The notes under the pieces were generated by a model that was not told where the DNA came from, made no database searches, and saw only the letters and a program-made list of their open reading frames with translations. Positions 11,609 to 22,072 of a DNA stretch of 64,000 bases are shown here, one piece after another. This DNA is from Codonopsis lanceolata (lineage: Eukaryota; Streptophyta; Magnoliopsida; Asterales; Campanulaceae), in assembly GCA_013146195.2 (NCBI GenBank), contig CM028384.1, forward strand, positions 75,364,728 to 75,428,727. Reading direction: 5' to 3'. The first letter of the stretch is position 1. Each line of letters begins with the position of its first letter. Both the position numbers and the translations under genes were made by a program.

Positions 11609-13024
11609 CTCCATATCCTCCCGAGTTGGTTCACGCCGCGTAGGCGGTAAGATAATATCCCCATGTTGGATCCAGTTATTCAGAGTATCCATAACCTCAG
11701 TCATCCCGCAAGGGTAGTCTGGCGCCTCGTACTTCGTCGAATTATCATACTTCGATCGAACATTCCTACCCCCATCATGCTTAGAATCTCGCCGATCATT
11801 CCTTGGCTGAGCAACATTAGCGGCTGGTCCCCTTTGATTATACATGTTGCCTCGGTTATCCTTATAGCCTCGAGTAACATGTTGAGGACCCGGACTCGGC
11901 TTCCATTCTATAAGACTGTTCTGTGTTTCTCCTGGCAAGATCAAATTGCCGGCCGCCTCTCCCAACCTTTGAAAAGTGGGGATATCCAGATTAATAAGCA
12001 AGCGCCTATATTCGTAAGCCATTTTCTCCAAACAATACTTCACCAGAACATGCTCCTTAGGAGGATCATGTAATGCCAATGATTTGTTCTTGAAACGCTT
12101 CACATAGTCTAGTGGTGTCTCATTTGCACGCTGTCCTTCTCTTGTCAATTGGAAGATAGTAATCTTCTCATCAGTGTGGAAAAACTTGGACAAGAACAGC
12201 TTGGACATCGTCTCCCATTCGTAGATGTTACTCTTGTCAAGGCGGTAATACCAACTATAAGCCTGATCGCTTAGGGACTTGGGAAACTCCCTCAAACACA
12301 AGCTGTCAAGCATAGTGTATGGCTCAAGCTCCTCTAGAAATCTCTGAACATGCTCCCGTGGGTTTCCATCACGACCCCCATACTGGCGAAAAGTAGGAGA
12401 GACATAATTCTCCGGATAAGGTGCTTGACGAATGACTAAGGGATATGGAGGTCCAGAATCCTCCTCAGCTCTGGGTGGCCGAAGCCGAGCCACCTGAGAT
12501 TCCAGCAATTGTTTAACTTGATCCAAGGTTACGGTCCCCGTCCCAAGAGGAGGTGCTACCTGAGCTTGGGTTGCTACTGGGGTTGCCTGGGCCTGAACCT
12601 GAAGAGTAGGGAGGGTAGCCTGAGATGGTGCAGCACTGCCTACATGCCCATTAGTTGGCTCAACTACACTAGCAGGCTGAGGTAATATGTGGTTGGCAGC
12701 GGTGGTTGGCAGCGGAGGGATAGGAGTGGTGGTAGGGTTAGGTGCCACAGGCGGAATATTGTTATTGGTCATGGTTCCCGAACCTGAGGCTCCAGGAGCT
12801 GCCGGCCCAGCTGCGAGCTGAGATACCATGGCTGAGTAATTCTGAAGAAGCTGAGTGAGGTACGCCTGAGAGATGATTACTGGATCCTTCGGCGGAGCCT
12901 CATTTTCCCCCGCCACCATAGCCTCAAGGAGCGGTGGCATCGTCTCATCCCGAGAACTAACTTCGTCAACATTGTCATTGTTTCCAGTCTGACTCGCCGT
13001 CCTGTTGGTTCTCTTCGGAGGCAT
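11582..13024 (-). CDS. Ty3/gypsy Gag polyprotein, 3'-truncated
   Basis: An open frame of 480 codons on the minus strand. It starts (MPPKRTNRTA) about 37 bp downstream of the 5' LTR. Residues 1-190 are low-complexity, rich in Pro/Ala/Thr/Gln. Residues about 215-310 form the retrotransposon gag (capsid-like) domain, with RFLEELEPY, AYSWYYRLD and WETMSKLFLSKFF. A basic Arg/Asn/Gly-rich segment follows at about 380-430. No CCHC nucleocapsid knuckle, protease or polymerase is present: the element stops at about 11609, and the last ten codons read into inverted CACTA sequence. The gag frame itself is intact, in contrast to the neighbouring transposons. Without pol this copy could move only with help in trans. 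Confidence 0.85.
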   Translation of the reverse strand: MPPKRTNRTASQTGNNDNVDEVSSRDETMPPLLEAMVAGENEAPPKDPVIISQAYLTQLLQNYSAMVSQLAAGPAAPGASGSGTMTNNNIPPVAPNPTTTPIPPLPTTAANHILPQPASVVEPTNGHVGSAAPSQATLPTLQVQAQATPVATQAQVAPPLGTGTVTLDQVKQLLESQVARLRPPRAEEDSGPPYPLVIRQAPYPENYVSPTFRQYGGRDGNPREHVQRFLEELEPYTMLDSLCLREFPKSLSDQAYSWYYRLDKSNIYEWETMSKLFLSKFFHTDEKITIFQLTREGQRANETPLDYVKRFKNKSLALHDPPKEHVLVKYCLEKMAYEYRRLLINLDIPTFQRLGEAAGNLILPGETQNSLIEWKPSPGPQHVTRGYKDNRGNMYNQRGPAANVAQPRNDRRDSKHDGGRNVRSKYDNSTKYEAPDYPCGMTEVMDTLNNWIQHGDIILPPTRREPTREDMEYIELDHQL

Positions 13025-13041
13025 GACTCAACGTGAATACC

Positions 13042-13059
13042 TCCCCAATAGAGTCGCCA
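13042..13059 (-). other. Candidate primer-binding site of the gypsy element
   Basis: Two bases after the LTR 3' end (CTACA), the minus strand reads tggcgactctattgggg. A TGG start at this spacing is the normal arrangement for a PBS that pairs with a tRNA CCA end. I did not assign the tRNA. Confidence 0.6.
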
Positions 13060-13061
13060 AA

Positions 13062-13991
13062 TGTAGAATGTGAGTGTCCCGAAGGGTGTGATGTGTGCTG
13101 GGGTAAAGAGTTAGGCGTGACACGTTGCTATCAAAGAACCTCAAAGAGTGTAGGATCGGGGTGGAAGCCAAGACTGATCAAACAAAGAGAAAGAGGGCAA
13201 AAGCTGATGCCAGAGAGTTTTCTCTCTAGTACTCACTAGGTTCTCAATCAAGTGAATTCTGTCAAATGATTTTCGATCCTTGAAAATGAGGTTTTCACCT
13301 CTATTTATAGTGAATGTAGGATGATACATGGAATATTCCCTGCTAGGTGTCATCATCCTATTGATCATGCAATGATCATAAGACAAGTGTCCCATAAGTA
13401 GGGACCACAATCATCTCTTTCTCTCTTAATGATCAGGTCACACGCATCGCACGTACGTGGTATCGCACGCGTACAACGGGTGCGACTTTCTCTTGACTTC
13501 AGCCACCAAACCAATAACCCCGAGGTTCCCAAAACCCGGCTCAGTCTTGTAAGGGTTCATGGACCCTAGACCTGCCGTTGCACTTAGAGTAAATCGCCCG
13601 GTAGTGCCCTAAGCCGGGTCATCCTTGACGGATGTAAGTGCTAGCGGTAAGTTGTTGCCCCTTACCTTAGGCGTAGAGTTAGTTCCTTGGAACCCTAATA
13701 TTTAGAGATCGGGGCTCTAAGGCCAACTCGATTCTCATAGGGTCAGGCAAGATGTCATCCTGACGGAGCGTTTTGACCCTCGGCCAGTTTCCTCGTGGAG
13801 ACCATTAATAAAGCCGGGGTGCGGTCATAGAGGTATGGGCATCATTACCCTTAGGCTAAAAGCACTCAACCTGGCCCCCCTTTAGGCTATTTCCGAAGCC
13901 TAGTACGTTCTCGTACGATAGGTCTTAGTTCGGGGAAACTAGGTAATTACGTGGCAATCACCTAGAGTGACGTGGTATAATCCCTACTACA
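13062..13991 (-). repeat. 5' LTR of the gypsy element
   Basis: A 930-bp LTR bounded by TGTAG...CTACA on the element strand. It matches the solo LTR at 18597-19531 almost throughout. Its TATA box reads as CTATTTATA on the plus strand (13301-13309). It forms the outer part of the left arm of the large inverted repeat. Confidence 0.88.
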
Positions 13992-15238
13992 CCCATGTTC
14001 GAAAATAATGACCAGTTAAGTGTAAAAATAGCATACACATCAAGAATAGTTCCACTGCCCACGTAGACGCCCCAAAGATCCCAGGATCATTAGAAAGCTA
14101 CACAGAACACCACTTTGACGACTCTGAAAGTATAACACTTTTAAAGATTTGAATGTATGAAAAACACAGATCATGCTATTAAAACTTTGGCTTATGGGAA
14201 ACAAGTTCAAAGTTTGAGTTGTATCAATTTTTTCATATACATTTCCCTTATGTTAGAAAGGTAGAAAATTTCATATGTGGGCATAATTATTAAAAGGTGA
14301 AAGGGGCATTGTGATTTGCCAAGAATGAAGGCAACACGGAAGCAAAGCTCAGATAGCCACATCTAAAGTAAAAGGCAAGGGCGAATCTTAATTACTAATT
14401 CCCTTCGTCCAAGTTTTAGACACTATCCATCATTCTAATTTTTCACAATATTGTGGGCATAATTATTAATTTTCTTAATAGAAAGTTTCTGAATTTTACT
14501 ACCAATCCTAATTTTCTCCACACAATTACACATAGTAGCCTAGTAGTAAGTAAATATTTCCAAGCTCAAAATGCTGCATTGGCGGGCATATCAATTCCCC
14601 TAATATATACTAATTTAAAATTGAACTCAACTAATTAGCCATTGTACACATCCCCAAATACAACTAGCTAAACACAAAAATGAGAATTCTGAATACATGG
14701 CCTGTATGAAAATCTCAGAACTTAAGAAACCATTTTGACAACTTTGCAAAATATTAGCAAAAGCCCAAAAGCTCAGGGGTCAATCTGAAAGTTGCTTCAT
14801 CCTCTTCCCCCAAATCACAAACCAGTGTGCTGGTTCACTTTGAATGTCATTTTCGTTTTCTTTCCTTGGTTCATTGTTCCTTGTACCAACCCTTTTACTA
14901 AGACAAAAATTATCAAATGAATTCCACCCTCAACAGGAAACTCAAATTTGTCTCCTACGCCATTCAATGCGTTAATCAACTATCTTTTTCATTTAATTAA
15001 AAATATAAAACTCTGAATTCATATCCATACACATTATTGATTTATTCAGTTACAGTAACTCCAAGTCTCCAAGCAGGCGACAAGCATGAAGTAATGAAGA
15101 ACAGAAGAATTGAAGATTGAAGCATCAATCAAGGATTCAACTTCAAGCATGAAGAATGAAGCATTCATAATTAATTCATTCAGTTTCAAAGAAATTGTGA
15201 AAGTGAAAAAACAAAGAGACAAAAAGTAGAAAACTTAC

Positions 15239-15491
15239 CGTGAGTGAGTTTCCAATTCGGCAATTCAGTCTTGTGCGAGACTGCGAGTGTACGATGCGTG
15301 ATTGCGTTCTTGGGAGCCTGGAGTCGGTGACGGACTGGCGCACTGCCGGAGGCTGGACTGGACAGGGCCGGACGGTCAGGACTCAAGCGAATAGGGCGAT
15401 GCGTCCGCGTTCGTTCGTAAGGAGAGAAGGAGCCGCTGTCGTTTTTGGGTATAGAATAGGGCTAAACAAAAAAACATTAAATAATAGGCAG
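15239..15491 (-). pseudogene. Inverted duplicate of the Fcf2 5' UTR exon
   Basis: Mirror copy of 17121-17358, with the same donor (gtaag, 15234-15238 on the minus strand). No Fcf2 coding exon follows in this orientation because the arm continues only through the intron and the LTR into gag. If the segment acts as a promoter or leader, it would transcribe leftward through the LTR and gag. Confidence 0.65.
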
Positions 15492-15555
15492 AATTTTATG
15501 AGATTTTGGGGCCCAAAAAGAAGAGGATTTTTTGGGGGCCCTAGGGCCGGCCCTG
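15492..15555. mobile_element. hAT-like element end (remnant)
   Basis: The segment ends in ggccctagggccggccctg (15537-15555), whose reverse complement CAGGGCCGGCCCTAG resembles plant hAT terminal repeats. No matching left end or 8-bp duplication was found, so only one end is supported. It begins exactly where the inverted-repeat homology ends. Confidence 0.45.
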
Positions 15556-15739
15556 CGGGAATCGCAACTGAAATGGATGATTGAACGTTAGAGAATTCGG
15601 CTAACCTCACAACAGTCTCCTCAGCTTTTCCGATCCCAACAATCGCCGAGCTCTAGACTTCTTCTTCAGTTTTTTCCTTTGGCGGCGTACTCCCTCTGCG
15701 CTTAATAACCCTGTGAAAACATTAAACCCCTACCATCCA

Positions 15740-15873
15740 AGTCCAAGATCTGCTGTACCACTTGTGTGTGCCATTGTACCACTTTTTATCTCAACTATTG
15801 GTTGAGATGCAATGATTGGGATGCAGTGGTGGAGATAAAAAATGGTACACCAGTGGTACAGCAGATCTGGACT
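15740..15873. mobile_element. 134-bp MITE with 11-bp target-site duplication
   Basis: Terminal inverted repeats of about 22 bp (agtccagatctgctgtacca; the left copy has one extra A at a CAG site) flank a short AT-rich core with inner inverted repeats. The element is bounded by the direct repeat cctaccatcca at 15729-15739 and 15874-15884. An 11-bp duplication suggests Mutator-type mobilisation. Confidence 0.7.
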
Positions 15874-16080
15874 CCTACCATCCATTCACTTCATTTTTTT
15901 TCTTTATATGTATTAAAATTATTAATCATTACTATAATTACTACAATTATTATTGTTACTATTTTTTAATACTATAAAAACAAAGTCTTATTTTATTTTT
16001 TTTACAGTGGTATTAAGCTCAACCAGAATCAAAATAAATGTCAAACTTTAAACCCAAATACAAGCCCAATTACAAAAATA

Positions 16081-16344
16081 GTACTCCCCTTCGTCCCTAA
16101 ATTATGGCTCTCCTTTCCTTTTTCGTCCGTCTCAAAATAATTGTCCATTTTGAAACTTACCTTTTTAGAACATTACTTTTACCACTTTACTCTTAGTTTT
16201 TCACTCTACTTTAATTATGGGCCACATACACATGGACTTTAAAGGAAACTATATATTAAACCAATATAAATAATCAAGTCAATTGTTTTTTTTAAACTGT
16301 GCGCCGGGTCAACTAGAACGATTATTTAGGAACGGAGGGAGTAC
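16081..16344. mobile_element. Stowaway-like MITE
   Basis: About 264 bp bounded by gtactccccttcgtccctaa and its imperfect reverse complement ttaggaacggagggagtac, next to TA. AT-rich and non-coding. Confidence 0.7.
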
Positions 16345-16828
16345 TTATTATTACTCAAAATATAAATATTAGCGAAAATTCAGGATATCACACAAGGCAT
16401 GCACCCCTTATTCTTTTCTTTTTTTCAAAGCCCAAAAATAACTATAAGTAACAATGATGAATGCCTAAAGGTCTAAATCAACATAAAAACCAACCCTAGG
16501 CCAAACGAATCTTCTAATTCAAAGATTGAAAGTGTTAAGAGGCTTAGAGACCCAATTTCATCTGAATTTCCCATCATCACCATCCTCTCATATATCGAAA
16601 ATTCAAAATCATATTCTTCTAAGCCATTAAGAAAAATGAACAAATAGCTCAATAGAATAGATAGCATATACAATGAATCAGTCATGTTACATAAAATCCA
16701 TTGAGAATAAACAGTAAATCTGACTTATCATTCATTCACATTACTCGAGCAGAAAACTCAAAATTCAACACGGAATTCAACAAACAACAAATGAACATTC
16801 AAATCATTTTATTAGATGTTTGTAGAAA

Positions 16829-17117
16829 TTAGAAAAATAGGGGATATTGTTTACGTGTGTTAACCGAAGAAGAAGGCTAGGCGCTGCTCTTCTATCGTGT
16901 TTAGGGTAGGCCAAGACACTGAAATTAGAACCTTGCGTAGACTCCAAAGTCCAAATTGGCAAGAGGGAAAGCCGCTGGGCGATGACTGCGATTGGACTTT
17001 GGAGTCTACGCAAGGTTCTAATTTCAGTGTCTTGGCCTACCCTAAACACGATAGAAGAGCAGCGCCTAGCCTTCTTCTTCGGTTAACACACGTAAACAAT
17101 ATCCCCTATTTTTCTAA
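16829..17117. repeat. Perfect 126-bp inverted repeat with 37-bp loop
   Basis: 16829-16954 and 16992-17117 are exact reverse complements over 126 bp, separated by 37 bp (16955-16991). Its right end lies 3 bp from the start of the right arm of the large inverted repeat. The arm sequence has no reading frame that I recognise. Confidence 0.9.
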
Positions 17118-18596
17118 AATCTGCCTATTATTTAATGTTTTTTTTTGTTTAGCCCTATTCTATACCCAAAAACGACAGCGGCTCCTTCTCTCCTTACGAA
17201 CGAACGCGGACGCATCGCCCTATTCGCTTGAGTCCCGACCGTCCGGCCTCGCCCAGCCTGCGCCATCCGTCACCGGCCAGCTCCCAAGAACGCAATCACG
17301 CATCGTACACTCGCAGTCTCGCACAAGACTGAATTGCCGAATTGGAAACTCACTCACGGTAAGTTTTCTACTTTTTGTCTCTTTGTTTTTTCGCTTTCAC
17401 AATTTCTTTGAAACTGAATGAATTAATTATGAATGCTTCATTCTTCATGCTTGAAGTTGAATCCTTGATTGATGCTTCAATCTTCAATTCTTCTGTTCTT
17501 CATTACTTCATGCTTGTCGCCGCTTGGAGACTTGGAGTTACTTGAATCGAATAAATCAATAATGTGTATGGATGTGAATTCGGAGTTTTATATTTTTAAT
17601 TGAATGAAAAAGATAGTTGATTAACGCATTGAATGGCGTAGGAGACAAATTTGAGTTTCCTGTTGAGGGTGGAATTCATTTGATAATTTTTGTCTTAGTA
17701 AAAGGGTTGGTACAAGGAACAATGAACCAAGGAAAGAAAACGAAAATGGCATTCAAAGTGAACCAGCATACTGGTTTGTGATTTGGGGGAAGAGGATGAA
17801 ACAACTTTCAGATTGACCCGAGCTTTTGGGCTTTTGCTAATATTTTGCAAAGTCAAAATGGTTTCTTAAGTTCGAGATTTTCATACAGGCCATGTATTCG
17901 AATTCTCATTTTTGTGTTTAGCTAGTTGTATTTGGGGATGTGTACAATGGCTAATTAGTTGAGTTCAATTTTAAACTAGTATATATTAGGGGAATTGATA
18001 TGCCCGCCAATGCATCATTTTGAGCTTGGAAATATTTACTTACTACTAGGCTACTATGTGTAATTGTGTGGAGAAAATTAGGATTGGTAGTAAAATTCAG
18101 AAACTTTCTATTAAGAAAATTAATAATTATGCCCACAATATTGTGAAAAATTAGAATGATGGATAGTGTCTAAAACTTGGACGAAGGGAATTAGTAATTA
18201 AGATTCGCCCTTGCCTTTTACTTTAGATGTGGCTATCTGAGCTTTGCTTCCGTGTTGCCTTCTTTCTTGGCAAATCACAATGCCCCTTTCACCTTTTAAT
18301 AATTATGCCCACAGATGAAATTTTCTACCTTTCTAACATAAGGGAAATGTATATGAAAAAATTGATACAACTCAAACTTTGAACTTGTTTCCCATAAGCC
18401 AAAGTTTTAATAGCATGATCTGTGTTTTTCATACATTCAAATCTTTAAAAGTGTTATACTTTCAGAGTCATCAAAGTGGTGTTCTGTAGCTTTCTAATGA
18501 TCCCGGGATCTTTGGGCGTCTACGTGGGCAAGGTGGAACTATTCTTGATGTGTATGCTATTTTTACACTTAACTGGTCATTATTTTCGAACATGGG

Positions 18597-19531
18597 TGTA
18601 GTAGGGATTATAACACGTCACTCTAGGTGATTGCCACGTAATTACCTAGTTTCCCCGAACTAAGACCTATCATACGAGAACGTACTAGGCTCCGGAAATA
18701 GCCTAAAGGGGGCCCAGGTTGAGTGCTTTTAGCCTAAGGGTAATGATGCCCAGACCTCTATGGCTGACCCCGGCTTTATTAATGGTCTCCACGAGCAAAC
18801 TGGCCGAGGGTCAAAACGCTACGTCAGGATGACATCTTTTATTCTTGCCTGACCCTATGAGAATCGAGTTGGCCCTAGAGCCCCGATCTCTAAATATTAG
18901 GGTTCCAAGGAACTAACTCTACGCCTAAGGTAAGGGGCAACAACTTACTGCTAGCACTTACATCCGTCAAGGATGACCTGGCTTAGGGCACTACCGGGCG
19001 ATTTACTCTAAGTGCAACGGCAGGTCTAGGGTCCATGAACCCTTACAAGACTGAGCCGGGTTTTGGGAACCTCGGGGTTATTGGTTTGGTGGCTGAAGTC
19101 AAGAGAAAGTCGCACCCGTTGTACGCGTGCGATACCACGTACGTGCGATGCGTGTGACCTGATCATTAAGAGAGAAAGAGCTGATTGTGGTCCCTATTTA
19201 TGGGACACTTGTCTTATAATCATTGCATGATCAATAGGATGATGACACCTAGCAGGGAATATTCCATGTATCATCCTACATTCACTATAAATAGAGGTGA
19301 AAACCTCATTTTCAAGGATCGAAAATCATTTGATAGAATTCACTTGATTGAGAACCTAGTGAGTACTAGAGAGAACTCTCTGGCATCAGCTTTTGCCCTC
19401 TTTCTCTTTGTTTGATCAGTCTTGGCTTCCACCCCGATCCTACACTCTTTGAGGTTCTTTGATAGCAACGTGTCACGCCTAACTCTTTACCCCAGCACAC
19501 ATCACACCCTTCGGGACACTCACATTCTACA
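18597..19531 (+). mobile_element. Solo LTR of the gypsy family, in the Fcf2 5' UTR intron
   Basis: 935 bp bounded by TGTAG...CTACA, with a 5-bp target-site duplication ATGGG at 18592-18596 and 19532-19536. No internal retroelement sequence. It lies in the same direction as Fcf2. The TATA box TATAAATAG is at 19286-19294, about 474 bp upstream of the Fcf2 start codon. Confidence 0.92.
19286..19294 (+). promoter_or_regulatory. LTR TATA box upstream of Fcf2
   Basis: TATAAATAG within the LTR. Identical boxes occur at 25826-25834, 31064-31072 and 63756-63764, each in the LTR tail that begins a tandem unit. Whether Fcf2 transcripts start here is inference. Confidence 0.6.
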
Positions 19532-20260
19532 ATGGGAAATAAAAATATTATGAAAAATATTTTTTTAAATAAATAAGTGAGCAAAAAGTGTAGTATGATA
19601 AAGCGTTAGGAGGAGACACAAAAGGATATAGCTATTTGTGAAGGTATCTATGGTATGTCAATTTTACATGTAACATGCAAGAAATGCATATTCATTTTAT
19701 GTAGGTAGAATATGTATTAGTGGATCCATGTGCTGACAAGTTGTTTCGGGTTTGTTTTATAAATCAGATGCTTGAAGGGAAGCCGGTGATTGGTCTGTCG
19801 TGGGAACCAAGGATACCTACACTTCTTCTATCTGATGCAAAAAAAGGGACTGATATAAAAGTCTCAAAATGTTCCGTAAATCGGTGGTGTCTATAAGCCT
19901 AATTCGAACTCATTGATGGGCGTTTGTTCCACCTAACAACCCAAAAAAACTTAACAAATTATTGAGAAAGCAAGTCAAAGACACAACTGGCAAGAATTGG
20001 TAGGTGCAATTTGAATTTGAATCTTTTGTTCTTAACTTTTATTCTTAGTTTTCTATAGATTTTGTCAACTTCAGTTTGAATTGTTGGTGGAATGTGAACA
20101 GGTTTGACATGCTCCGCCTTACCATCACACCCGAGTTGAAAAAAGATCTGCAGTTGCTGAAGCTGCACGAATTACTTCTCTACTTTGGAATCACATTTGA
20201 GCTATTTTTTTTGCATTAGAGACCATCTTAGTTATTTGCACATAGTAACTTGATGTTAAA

Positions 20261-20780
20261 TACTCCCTCCGTTTCGGGTGAAGAGTCTCTGTTTAAAAGT
20301 CAAGCTTTTTAAGAAAACAGACAATCTTAGTAGCTCATTAGTATTAAAATGACACTTTTATTCCTTAATTTTTGAAAGTTGACCCTTGTGTTATCAACTT
20401 ACTCCCTCCGTCTCACTTATATTAGCGTACTTTCTGAGTCTCAAGTTTTTGTCCATTTACAAGTTCCATGCACGCTAATTATTTGTTTTCTCATTATACT
20501 CTAACCAAGTTGTTTATTCCCTCCGTCCTAGGCAAAGAGTCCACTATAGATGTTTCACTTTAAGAGTCCACTTTAAAAAATCATGTCATCAATTTCCATA
20601 ACATTTCAACATTACCCTCCACATTTGATATTAACATATTGATTTGTTTGAGCATTATTGTAGTTAAAACTAACTCAAATGCTAATTATATATCCCTTAA
20701 TAATTTACTTATCAAAAAAATATATTCCTTAATAATTAGACTTTTCAAACATCGACTCTTTGGGTGGAACAGAGGGAGTA
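20261..20780. mobile_element. Stowaway-like MITE cluster in Fcf2 intron 2
   Basis: A complete element of about 263 bp (20518-20780) has matching ends (ttccctccgtcctaggcaaa and the imperfect complement ending acagagggagta). Two further 'ctccctccgt' starts at 20262 and 20401 look like truncated relatives. Copies recur in unit 2, with the complete one at 27063-27328. Confidence 0.65.
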
Positions 20781-20821
20781 TTTACTAGTTAAACAATTCA
20801 TATTAATTAATTAAATGAAGA

Positions 20822-20885
20822 CCTTGAGGTCCTTGGTTTCAATCCTCATACCAACAAGGGGTCACATTTACCTATAAAAAAATTA
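20822..20885 (+). mobile_element. SINE 3' fragment
   Basis: Contains the B-box-like ggtttcaatcctc and a terminal A run. The complement of this sequence forms the 3' part of the SINE at 25520-25655. The unit 2 copy is at about 27362-27426. Confidence 0.5.
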
Positions 20886-21850
20886 ATTAAATAAAGACAA
20901 TAAATGGAAAAATTAAAAATTAGACGTTGGTTGTTGAGGCATTTATTAGAAATTCTAAAATGGTGAGCTTTTTTGCGGTGGCCAATATAAACGAGACGGA
21001 GAGAGATTACTGAGCCTTCTAGAAGTGAGCGTTAGACTTACCATTTATCAATGTGTTCTACTTAAAATTTATTGGCACCACTTGCTCGAGGCCGTGGACA
21101 ATGGATTCTTGAACGAGATATTCCGCCTGGGGATTTATTGGTTTCCTCGATTTGTTAATACCATTGTTTTCAATCTTTCTTTTGTTTTTTTCTTTTTGGT
21201 GAAGGGTGGTTGTTGCTTGCAAGTGTGGTTCCCACGGGCTCTTGCAGTCTCTGTTGACGTCTTACCGAAATGGTAGCATGGCTGCCATTGTGAATCAATC
21301 TCCTTACATGTTATATTTTATGTCAAGAAATCATTGGAAGTTATTATCCACGTTTCTTTGGATTTCACATATCCCAAGATTCACCATATACTTCACATTC
21401 TTCACCACCTCCAAAAATGAGTTGTGCACGTACTCGGAAAAACGGTGGTGACCGACAAGTATGAACCCATTAGGTGAATATTTTTCGGATTTCTTAAGCT
21501 TGGCCCAATTTGGAGGAATTCAAGTTTGATCGTCTTTCTACCTAGCCAATCTTGAGGAATCCCTTAACCAATCTGATCTAGCTTCGAGTTTCATTAGTTA
21601 GTTTGTTTCATGTGTTTGGCATCCTTGCAATCTGTTGATGAAATTAAATTACATTGTATTTGTTTGTTCAAGGAAATCGTGGAGCTCAAAGTTATGCTCA
21701 ATTTGAGCGTTTAACTCACAAGCTAATCTTGAGCAAGCTCCGAGCATAATCTTGATCTAATTGGTTACATTGCGCCTTATGTCCGAAGCCAACTGCTTTC
21801 GACAAATTTTATTTAGATAATTCAGGAAACCCTTGGTATAGATTTTAGCT

Positions 21851-22034
21851 TAATGGAGTTCCAGTCTTGTGCTCGTATTGAATTTTGAAAAGTAATGTAG
21901 CGAAATTGTTAGATCATTGAAGGTTGGCCCAATTCAGTGCGGAACCCGCCGTTTAGCATCCCAATCTTAGAAGTCATGCATGCAGTATTTAAATTGCTGG
22001 ATTTTATCCTTCGTTAGTGGCGGCAAAGCCAAAC

Positions 22035-22072
<38 letters not shown>

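Larger units (their letters stand above)
11609..13991 (-). mobile_element. Ty3/gypsy retrotransposon, 5' portion (LTR + gag)
   Basis: In minus-strand order: 5' LTR (13991-13062), primer-binding site, gag, then an abrupt junction with the CACTA transposase at 11609. No pol, no 3' LTR and no second target-site duplication on the 11.6-kb side. The sequence next to the LTR start is CCCAT (13992-13996), the complement of the ATGGG duplication that flanks the solo LTR at 18597-19531. Confidence 0.85.
13062..15491 (-). repeat. Large inverted repeat, left arm
   Basis: Reverse complement of 17121-19531 with few differences. It comprises the LTR (13062-13991) and then the inverted copy of the Fcf2 5' UTR intron (13992-15238) and 5' UTR exon (15239-15491). 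The homology ends at ataataggcag (15481-15491), next to a hAT end. Confidence 0.9.
17121..19531 (+). repeat. Large inverted repeat, right arm
   Basis: Partner of 13062-15491. It contains the Fcf2 5' UTR exon, most of the 5' UTR intron, and the solo LTR. The arms end at the LTR 3' end on both sides: beyond it, this arm continues into Fcf2 while the left arm continues into the PBS and gag. Confidence 0.9.

Noticed and set aside
13141..13410. An 89-codon ORF conserved at five places (also 19185, 25725, 30958 and 63655)
   Set aside because: It lies across the LTR TATA box and U3/R region. Its conservation follows the LTR duplication, and its length changes with single-base differences. Not a gene.
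15240..15584. 114-codon plus-strand ORF
   Set aside because: It reads the inverted copy of the Fcf2 5' UTR exon backwards and runs into a hAT end.
21025..21451. Coding exon in Fcf2 intron 2
   Set aside because: The frames differ between units 1 and 2 and include stops; no recognisable product.
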